From contig BDSI01000107.1 of the NCBI GenBank assembly GCA_003117195.1, positions 62,001 to 126,000 on the forward strand: a stretch of DNA of 64,000 nt, written 5' to 3'. This document shows positions 54,458 to 64,000 of this stretch, one piece after another. Source of the stretch: Eudorina sp. 2006-703-Eu-15 (lineage: Eukaryota; Chlorophyta; Chlorophyceae; Chlamydomonadales; Volvocaceae). The position numbers were made by a program, and so were the translations under genes. How positions within the stretch are numbered: position 1 is the stretch's first letter; every line of letters begins with the position of its first letter. The notes under the pieces are model-generated. The model made no database searches and had not been told where the DNA came from. It was given only the letters and a program-made list of their open reading frames with translations.

Positions 54458-57400
54458 ATGTCGTTCGATGTGCGCGACTGGGAAGCCGTCATCGCGCGAC
54501 ACGTGTCGGTAAGTCGGTCACGCGCACACCCCATCAACGATCAGTTCAGCTTGCGCAACCGTGCAACAATCGGCAAGACGGTCCCCATGCGCCATTGCAA
54601 GTTTATGCCCTTTTATCTTTACCTTGACACCGCTTCGGTGCTCCGTTTCGTTTCGGTGCTCCCCTCCCCAGGACTTGCGGCTCGGCTTAGCTGCCGCTGA
54701 CGTCCTGCGGCTGCGCCTCGTCTGCAGCTCCCTCCGCCGCGCCTTCGGCCAGGCGGTCGACGTCCTGCACGTCCCCTGGCCGCCGCCTCTCGCTTCACCG
54801 GTGTCACCCGCCGCCTCGCCACCGTGCCGGCGCCCCTGGCCCGCTACCCCACCAGCACCAGCATCCTCATCCTCACTAGCACCAGCACCATCAGCAGCAG
54901 CAGTCGCAACCCAAACCCCCTGTCGGGAACGGCCTCGCGGTGTCTTCCCACGTGCGACCCAGACGCATGTCCATCTCGATATCCTCTCTTTGGCGAGGGA
55001 CCCTCACCTGCCCCCATTGGACACCCAAGAGTCTGAGGCAGCACCAGCACAACCAGCACCAGCACCACCAGCAAAGGGCGTGCGCGAGGCGGCGACAGCC
55101 CAATTGCAGCCCAAGGACTGTGTTTGTGCTGACATGGGCAGGGGCAGCAGCGAAGGGGTTGCAAACGGGCCGCAACCAGTCAGTAGTGACTCCGGTGGCG
55201 GCGGCGGCGGCGGCGCTGGAGGAGGAGGATGTGCTGGCGATGCCCCGGTCATGGCCTGGCCGCTGGACGGCATCAGGGTATCGGCGCGTCTGCCGCTGCA
55301 GCTGCAGTTCGGAGGGCGGCTGCTGACGGCGGCGGAGCAGCGGCGGCTGGAGGCGCGAGTGCGCGGGTGGGTGAGGGGGTGGGTGCGCGGGTGGGTGGTG
55401 TGTCCCCGGGCGGGTAAGCCAGGGTGCATTGACGGATGGGTGCAGGAAGAGGGAAGGGGGGAAGGGTGCGACCGACTGAACCGGGGGTTCCCTTGCGGGT
55501 TGCTGGTGGGGCAGGGCCGTCAAATGTGTGGAGGAGGCCTGCAGTGTTAACACCCGGGCTGAGTCCTCCCGTTGAGCTCTCCCCCGCCATATACTACACG
55601 CACTGGCTGGGGCGGGCGGCGGGGACAGTTGTGCGGCATGCCTGCATTTTCCCGGCTTAGCTCTGCCCCTCGCGTGTCACGCCCTCCTGCTCTGCTCTGC
55701 CTGCCTACGAGCACACGCACACCCACACCCGCATCCACAGGGTGTAACACACATGCAGGGGGCCCCGGGGGCCATACAACCCCGCAGGCTCGCGGAGCGG
55801 TTGCTGGCGGCACAGCTGCGAGGCTTAGATCCAGATCATCGAGGTCTCGATCCGGATCCAGATCCCTACCCGGGTCAACCTCACGGCTCCGCACGTGTGG
55901 ACCCCTCCCGGGAGCTTGCCCAGCACCCTGGCGCGGCAGCGCCGCCGGCGGCACGCTGCCGTACGATCCCACCGATGCCGGGCACCCCAAGATCTGACCC
56001 ATGGGTCGGCTGGATCTCGCTGCCCGCCGGCCTGACTCGGCTGCATCTGGAGCTCGAGGCTCTGGGCGGTCACGCGGAGGAGGTGCGCGGTGTCGTACCG
56101 TCCCCCGCGGTGCTGTCGGCGGCGCTGCTGCGGCTGCCGCAGCTGCGTGAGGTGGCCCTGGGCTGGCCACGGATCCAGGGGGGCCACGTGGCGGCGGTGG
56201 TGGGGATGGCCGGGCTGAGGTACGTGGGTGCGTGGAGGCGGGCGCCTGAGCTCATGTACGTGGACCTGTGTGTGTGTGTGTGTGTGTGTGTTTAGAAGTG
56301 CAACCCGCCCGCCCGCCCGATCCCAGGTATCAGTATACTTACCATAAAACCTGCGAGGAAAAAACTTACCACATGCAGGCGCGCGGACAAGGCAGCCGCG
56401 CCACCACCGCAAGGCAAATCATACCGCAAATACTAAATACGGAGACGCACGACGCACGCAAACGGATTATGTGTGTGTGTGTGTGTGTGTGTGTACAGCG
56501 AGAACGTGTGTTCGTAGGCAGGCAGAGCAGAGCAGGAGGGCGTGACATGCAAGGGGGGCATAGCTAAGCCGGGGAAAGGCCCCGCAGGTATGCCGCACAA
56601 CTGCCCTTGCCCAAGCCCGTGTCTGTGCGTGAGAGATAGGGACAGGGAATGTGTGTGTTGTTATTGGGTGTCCTTTGTAACCAACCAAACTGTACGATCA
56701 TGAGCTGCCACCAATTACAAGCGCTGGGCATCAAGCGAGCCCCGTCTTACCTCCCCGCCAAAGTGCACCGCAGCGAGGGTGCGCAAGTCAAGGATCAAAC
56801 CCTCCAAGCGCCGACCCAGATGGGAGTGGTATCGAACTTTTTATCATGTGCATCATGGACACTTCGCCAGATCCGGGAGCGACAACCGTCCCGTACGATG
56901 CCGTACAGGATTCACCCCCTGCGATGTCGTGCACGTTCTGCGCCGTACACGGTGCACCGCCTCTTTGCCTCCCTCCCTGCCCCTCCTCCTCAGGTCCCTA
57001 GCCCTGGTGGATCAGTACGACGGCCCGCACGGCTGGCTAGGTGCCTGCCAAGCCGCCGCGTCCTTCCCGCTGCCGTACACACCGGCAGCAGCCGACCGGG
57101 CCACTGAGCCCCTTGACCTCCCGGACGCCGCCGCCGACGCCGCCGCCGACGCCGCCAGCTTCGCCGCTACCTTCGACATCCCCCTGGGGTCCCTGCCCGC
57201 GGACTGGACGCCTGGCCTGCTTGCCGTACCAAAATGGCTACATGCCGTACAGCACCTCCGGTTGGCCAGCCCCGCCTTCTCAGCTCACGGCCTGCCGCCC
57301 TGGCTGTCGGGCCCCCGGGGCCTGGCTCCACGGGCGCGGCTGCCGCCGCTGCGCCTGCATCCTCCGTGGGGGCCGCGGGGCAGCCGGGGCGGTGCGGACC

Positions 57401-57585
57401 TGGGCGCCCCGGGGCACCCGGACGTGGGTGCGGACCCCGGCCTGCCCCACGTGACCCCACTGGGCTGTCTGACCCAGCTGGAGGTGGGCGGGTGGACGGG
57501 CCCCCGGAACCCCAGGAGGGAGCCGCGGCCCCTGCAACGGCCCGTACTCCCCCTGCCACGACTGGCGGAATCCCAGGCGCGTGCT

Positions 57586-57623
<38 letters not shown>

Positions 57624-60600
57624 CTCCGCTGCAGTCCGCCGGCAGCACGGCACCGGACCCAGCGGCGGCAGCAGCGGCGTCGAGCCGGGAAAGGGACTCC
57701 CTGTGGTGACCCATGGGTCGGGCAGTCCGCCACTGACCCATGGGTCGGGCAGTCCGCCACTGACCCATGGGTCGGGCGGTCCGCCCCTGAGGCCGCCGGC
57801 GCGCCCGGCAGGGCGGCCCGGGGCCGGCCTGGCCTTGCTGTCCTTCCAGGCTCAGGTCATGGCGGCGGCTGACTGGGGGGCGCTGTGTTCGCTGTCGGGT
57901 CTGCGAGAGTTGCGGATCAACGGTTGGCGGTTGGGGGCGGCGCAGTCGTCCCCGCTGGTGCTGGAGGAGGAGCTGGCGGGACAGCACGGGGAGGGGACAG
58001 AGGACGGCGGCGACGGCGAAAAGACGGACGGCGATACGGACAGAGGCTATCCTCCGCCCGTGGAAGGACCGGGACAGGGACCGGGGCAGGGACCGCGGCA
58101 GGGACCGGGGCAGGGACCGGGACCGGGGCAGGGCGCAGGTGCGGGATGTCCGGGTGATGGCGCAGCGGTGGCTCACGGGCTGCTGAGCCTGCCGCGGCTG
58201 CGGCTGCTGATGATATCGCTGCGGCGGGGAGCTCAGCTGCGGCGGGTGGTGGGGGATCTGCCGCTGCTGGAGACCCTCCACCTGGCCATCCGGGGTACGG
58301 ATGCGGACCTGTCGTACATAGCGCCGCAGGAAGCCGCGGGGGCGGCAGCTGGGCCGCGGAGGGCCGCCGGCGCGGGCGGGGTCCTGGCGGCTTGGCGGCC
58401 GCTGCTGCGGTTCTCCAGGCTGGAGGAGGTCAACATCTCGACGGGTGTGGCGGCGGAGATGCCGCTGACGCCCAGCCTGGCGGCGCGGCACCTGGCGGCG
58501 GCGTGGCCCCGTTTGATCGCTCTGCAGTACAGCGCCGGCCGATGGGACGGTCTAGGGGAAACCGACGCGGCCCACGTCGAGCCTCCTGCTGCTGCTGCTG
58601 CTGCTGCTGATGCTGATGCCGCTGCTGCTGCTGCTGAAGCTGCAGCGCTGGTTTTCGCCGCGTCGTCCGATGGGGTGGAAGTCGAGGACGCCAAAAGCGG
58701 CAGTAGCAGCAGCGCCATCAGTAATGGCAGTAGCAGACGCACCAGCAGGTGTACGCCTGGAGATTCGCCTCTCGATGAGAACGGCAGCGACGGCGACGGC
58801 GACGACGTTCCCGCGCATTCCGGCGCCATGGGTGCCGCCCCGGTCGCGCCGCCGACCCGCGGGTCTCTCCTCCCCTGGAGCGGTCTGAAGGTGCTGTCTC
58901 TGGGCAGCACCGACCCGCGGGTCAGCAGCCAGTGGATGGCGCCCACGCCCCTGCAGCTGGGACAGCTGCCGCCCGGGCTGCGCATGCTGTCCTTGGTGGG
59001 GCTGCAGCTGCGGGGCGCAGGCCCGGCCGGCGGGGGGACAGATGGGGGGCCAGATGCGGGAAGGGGCCCGCCGCCACGCCCTGCGCCGACGCCCGCGCTG
59101 CTGCTGCCCGTGGGGCTGACGCTGCTGTCCGTCAAATGCTGCAGTTGGCAAGTGCCGGGCGTGAGGTGGGTTGGGTGGGCGGCCGGGTGGTCGGGTGAGA
59201 GTTGAGTCCGTCAGGGATGGAGAGGGGGAGGTTGTGGCGCGCTTGCACACAATTGTGGTGGTTGTAGTGGGTGGGCCACACTGGGAAGGTGCGACGCACT
59301 CCTTGCCGGGGGCGTGAGGGCCTGATGCCATGGACTGCCTCCTTTCCGTCGTCCAAGTACGGCAGCGTGCCGTACAGCAGCTTATCCGCCGTACTGCCCT
59401 GAAACCGCCCCTCGTCTCTGCCCCCCGGTCACGCCCCTCCCAGCCTGCTCCAGGCCATCAGCCTCTGCCGCGGACTGCAGGAGCTGCGGCTAGCCTGGAG
59501 CTTTGACGACCCTCCGTACATTGTACGGCACCACCGCCCCGGGCCCGTAGACGCAACCCAAGGTGCAGCTGTCTCCGGCGCCGACCCGGCCCCCGCCTCC
59601 GTCCGCCCCACCGGCCCGGCGCCCGCCTCGGGCCCTGCCCCGGCCAGCGGTGAGGAGGAGCAGCGGCAGTGGGCCCAGTTGGCGGTGTTCCTTCCCTTCC
59701 TGGAGCGATTGGAGCTCACGTGCTGGCCGCCTGTCCCCGCCCCGGCTGGGCCCCATGGCCAGTCCAGTGTCGCGGCGACGGCGGAGGAGGCGGACGAGGC
59801 GGAGGAGGCGGAGGCGGAGGCGGCAGAGCAGCGGTCCATACATTCCGCCGTGGCAGAGGGCGAGGGGTCGGACCCGACCAGGAGGCCCAGGCAGGCACTG
59901 CAGGGGCAAGCGCTGCCGTCGCAGCAGCGGCCGCCGCCGCAGCAGCAGCTTCCCGGGCAGCTGGACTCCGAGGGGCAGGAGGGGGCGGCAGCTGGGGAGC
60001 AACCCGGGCCGCAGCCGCAGCTGCCCGCGGTGCCGCCGGCCGCTGATGCGCTGGAGCAGACCGACGCCTTGACCGGGGCGGGGGAGCCCCCCTGCGGGGC
60101 GGTGCTGGCGTCCCTCTTCGCTGGGGTGGCTCAGCTGCGCGCGCTGCAGTCGCTGCAGTTGGGAGCGCAGGTGCTGGGCGGCTGGGGAGATCAGGTGGGT
60201 TGAGGGAGTGGGGTGAAGGGCCCCCAGCCGGGTAGCGAGGGGACTGAGCGGGGGTGGGAGCCGCCGGGGCGTTGGTCTGCGGCGGCCTCCCATTCCTTGG
60301 GGGCCGGGTGGGGGGGGGGGCAGGTAAAAACGAAACAGCCCAGACACACCCAGCCCGGCCACAAATACTGGGTGGGTGGATTGTGGTTGGCTCGGAGGCC
60401 GACACCGCGGGGTGCTCACCGCCACAGAACAAGCTGGGTGGTTGGGCAGCTGGATGGTTGGGCTGTGTCCCCTCAACCTCAACCGCACCCTCATCCGTGT
60501 TCGCGGATCCAGTTCACAGCGCTGTGCAGTTTGGCCCCACCCCGCCCCGCTCCATCCCGCCCCGCTCCATCCCGCCCCGCTCCATCCCGCCCCGCTCCAC

Positions 60601-61790
60601 CCCGCCCATCCCCGGCCTCCATCCCTGTCCGGACATCAGGTGGACTGGACTGTGCTCTCGCGGATGACGGGGCTGGTCAAGCTGACGTTGCACGGGGTGT
60701 CACAGGGGGCGGCAGAAAGGGTGGTGCAGGTGGCGCGGTCGGCTCTGCCGCTGTGCAGGTGAGCGGGTCGCGGTGCGGGGGTATCGCTAGTTGGTAGACC
60801 AGGGCAAATCGGGGGGTGTGGGTGAGGGTGAGGGAGTTATTGGACATTGGTAGACATGTGCATTCTGCGCAGCTGTCAGAGCCAGGTCAAAGGGTGGGGG
60901 CGGCGGGTCGGCTCATGGGCTACCTGCCTTCAGAGGGTGCTCATCCGGTATGCAGCGCAAGAACCTGCACCCCATCCCGGGTGGGGGCGCGCGGCGCGTC
61001 CAGATCGAAATGCCCTGCGGTGGTGGTGGTATGAAGGCCGAAGCTTTCATACGGTACCTCGCCGGGCCACATGCATCCTTGCAAGCATGAAGCGGCACGA
61101 TGGGCACGGAGTAACACAGAAACAGAGGCCCCACCTACTAGTCACGAAGGGGCCCTCCGAGCTATGTATGACTCATCCTACCCCGTACAGTGAGCGCACA
61201 ATTCAGGTATGTATGGTAAGTAACTTGGGTCGCGTATTGACTCCTGTGCCACGTATCGGTTCCCCAATCCATACCCCGTACAGTACCGCATGGTACGACA
61301 CCCTGTTCTATCTGGAGTTCTGACCTGATCCTATGGGCTCCCTCCCGCAAGTCTCTGTCCGCCGCTCCTCCGCCGACCCCGCACCCCTCCTCCTCCGACC
61401 CCGCCCCGCTCCTCCTCCGACCCCGCCTCCCTCCGACCCGTCGTCCCTGCCAGACCCTCCTTGCACGTGGACAACACAGCCGACATCCTGGCGCAGCTGC
61501 GACATGCGGACGCGTTTCTGACGACGCCCGCGGACGGCGCGTGGTGGCATGGATCCGCCGCCGCCTCGTCCGCCGCCTCGGGGTCGTCTGAGTCGGGCGC
61601 CGGGGGAGGGGGCGCCGGTGGGGGCCGGGGGGACCAGGTCTCCGAAAGCGGCGATGGGGATGAGGCCATGGGTCATGAGTTGGATGAGGCCGGGGAGGTT
61701 TCGGATGAGGAGCTGCTGGATGAGCTGCTGCAGCTGGAATTGCAGATCGAGGCGGAGGCGGGTGGAATAGGGCAACACGCGCTGCATTGA
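54458..61790 (+). CDS. Large leucine-rich-repeat protein, F-box-like N-terminus
   Basis: Exons: 54458-54508, 54672-55370, 55741-56219, 56994-59165, 59444-60194, 60640-60758, 61454-61790; phases close for about 1535 residues. The N-terminus (MSFDVRDWEAVIARHVS, then LAAADVLRLRLVCSSLRRAF) resembles the second half of an F-box. Irregular LRR-like segments follow, far apart: LPAGLTRLHLELEALGG, LLRLPQLREVALGWPRIQGG, LSGLRELRINGWRLG, LKVLSLGSTDPRVSSQWM, LPPGLRMLSLVGLQLRG, AISLCRGLQELRLAWSF and MTGLVKLTLHGVSQGA. They are separated by long Gly/Ala/Ser/Gln-rich spacers, including a three-copy THGSGSPPL repeat and a GPGQ repeat. The C-terminus is acidic (SDEELLDELLQLELQIEAEA). A scaffold or F-box adaptor role is guessed from layout; no orthologue recognised. 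Confidence 0.7.
55620..55710. mobile_element. Type-B element, inverted, before exon 3 of the LRR gene
   Basis: Reverse complement of 56511-56605 over about 90 bp, including TTTCCCGGCTTAGCTCTGCC and GCCCTCCTGCTCTGCTCTGC, followed by a CA-rich tract running to the exon 3 acceptor. Confidence 0.65.
56293..56470. mobile_element. (GT)-flanked element, type C, copy 2
   Basis: Bounded by (GT)n at 56270-56291 and 56471-56494. It starts TTTAGAAGTGCAACCCGCCC and carries ATACTTACCATAAAACCTGC and GGCAGCCGCGCCACCACCGC in the same order as 13777-13890. It lies in intron 3 of the LRR gene, in opposite transcriptional sense to copy 1. Confidence 0.6.
56511..56605. mobile_element. Type-B element after exon 3 of the LRR gene
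   Basis: TTCGTAGGCAGGCAGAGCAG, AGCAGGAGGGCGTGACATGC, AAGGGGGGCATAGCTAAGCC, then TATGCCGCACAACTGCCC. Inverted partner of 55620-55710. Confidence 0.65.
57708..57790 (+). repeat. In-frame 27-bp coding repeat
   Basis: Three tandem units encoding THGSGSPPL (the last THGSGGPPL) in exon 4 of the LRR gene; each contains ACCCATGGGTCGGGC. Confidence 0.9.
60539..60605. repeat. (CCCGCCCCGCTCCAT)n in LRR gene intron 5
   Basis: About four 15-bp units close to the exon 6 acceptor, contributing to its pyrimidine tract. Confidence 0.85.
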
Positions 61791-62777
61791 GGGAGGTTGA
61801 GGTGGTGCACCAGGCAAGCTTGTCATGACACGGCAGGTGATTGTCACCGCTGCGACGTTGGTGGGGTGTCAGGGTGGGGCACCGAAGCTGCGAGGGGGCG
61901 GCATCCGTGCTTGGGATACACGAGGGGGTCATCCTCCCCCGGTTGTGGGCCAACTGCAGAACGGAAGGTCCGGGGTCGCTTTGGCCCCTCACAACGCTGG
62001 ACTTCGCTTCTCGCGGCTCAGTTCTCTTTTTTCACAACTCGGCATTCGGATGATGTACGTAATCCCTTTCGATGGCACGAGGAAGATTCAAAGAAGTTCT
62101 GATAAACGTGAAGATGACGCAGGGGTCGTAAGGATGGATGGAGGATAACTCTCCAGTGCTGTTGTACCCGCGCAGGGGGCCGCCCTGCGTTGTGCACACG
62201 TGCGTGCCCGACACACCACAGCCACATCCCAACTGGCTCGGCACGCAGTGTGCCATGGCAAACGTCCGAGGCGCGGCCGGCACGACTTGTCCTGGACATC
62301 TTGGACGGTTTCTGGGTGATTGGATGGGGTGTGGGATGGGGGAACGGTGCAGGTGTCGTGGCGAACCAAAGTGAGGAGGGTCGTGGAGGGTGCCGTGGAC
62401 GGTTCAACCTGGCGCACTCTGGACGCACTTGGGCGCCTCCAATGCACAGCTGGTCACGGGTAATTGGGTTGAACCCTCGTCCATTCTTCTTTTGCGATAC
62501 TGGTCATGTGAGAGTAGTTACTTGCCATTGTTGGCCAGGTCGGTTGGGAAATCCGCCGTACGACGTTCAACGACTTGGTTGGGTGCAACGCTGCCTGTTG
62601 CACCGATGGCTCCGCGATACATGGACATGGTTCATTATATGCCCGCTGTGTAGAACTTACGATGACGAATTTGCTTGGCTCATCCTCTGTCCATCTCTCC
62701 GGACGTTTTTCGGTACGCTCTGCAAACCGTTCAATTACTGCGTCCAGATGTTAATTATATAAATTGGATGCTTGTAG
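61791..62777. other. Intergenic between LRR and ZCCHC10-like genes
   Basis: 3' UTR of the LRR gene and upstream part of the next gene. It contains a type-A core (CGCTGGACTTCGCTTCTCGC then GGCTCAGTTCTC, 61995-62026), here without flanking GT repeats. One or more 5' exons of the ZCCHC10-like gene must lie here but could not be identified. Confidence 0.4.
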
Positions 62778-63846
<1,069 letters not shown>

Positions 63847-64000
63847 AAGAGGAGGGGGAAGCGTGGCGACACAAACCGGCGGTAGGGCAATCTTGCCAGG
63901 GGCACAAGGGGGCCCGTTCGGGGCATGGCCCACCCTTCATGTGTATCTAAGGGTTTAGGGGGCTATGGTCAATGTTTGGCATGATGGCTGTTTCGTCTGT
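63847..64000. other. 3' flank of ZCCHC10-like gene
   Basis: Window edge. No TGTAA seen; includes one TTTAGGG-like motif (AAGGGTTTAGGGG, about 63949). Confidence 0.3.

Overview
The window looks like nuclear DNA of a volvocine green alga (Chlamydomonas/Volvox lineage). The supporting signs are GC-rich coding sequence, many short introns with GTGAGT/GTGCGT/GTAAGT donors and pyrimidine-tract CAG acceptors, Ala/Gly/Pro/Gln-rich low-complexity stretches inside proteins, abundant (GT)n and G-rich minisatellites, and TGTAA motifs as likely poly(A) signals. All gene models were spliced by eye. A junction was accepted when the reading phase closed and the joined protein matched a known family. Start codons and untranslated regions are less certain than internal exons.

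Layout. 0-1 kb: a small single-exon COA1/TIM21-like gene (-). 1.3-8.5 kb: a decayed, satellite-filled partial copy of the 47.3-50.25 kb region, containing a GT32-FkbM pseudogene fragment, a BTB-like remnant, 37-bp and ~38-bp tandem arrays and a dispersed repeat. 9.9-18.5 kb: a nine-exon starch synthase I gene (-) whose introns carry very long simple repeats. 18.8-19.3 kb: a small coiled-coil protein with a plastid-type N-terminus (-), divergent from 19.9-27.9 kb, a ten-exon phytyl-ester-synthase/DGAT-like gene (+). 29.2-40.4 kb: a large inverted duplication (arms 29213-33441 and 35871-40420, spacer 2.4 kb), each arm carrying a GH9 endoglucanase gene. The left copy is a pseudogene. The right copy has an intact catalytic domain but a disturbed C-terminal tail. 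41.6-42.8 kb: a TDP2-like phosphodiesterase (+). 44.6-49.0 kb: a six-exon gene joining a GT32 glycosyltransferase to an FkbM-like methyltransferase (+). 52.4-53.5 kb: the 3' part of a MATH-BTB gene (-), with a SINE-like element just upstream. 54.5-61.8 kb: a seven-exon, ~1535-residue leucine-rich-repeat-like protein (+). 62.8-63.85 kb: a ZCCHC10-like zinc-knuckle/Ser-rich gene (+), 5' end not found.

How the genes relate. There is no operon-like logic. Starch synthase and the phytyl-ester-synthase-like enzyme are both plastid carbon-storage enzymes. The GH9 and GT32-FkbM genes are plausibly linked to extracellular matrix or secretory glycans, but this is inference. The least explained structure is a family of short sequences bounded by (GT)n tracts that recurs inside introns of three unrelated genes, in both orientations. 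One member contains adjacent antisense acceptor-like and donor-like motifs.
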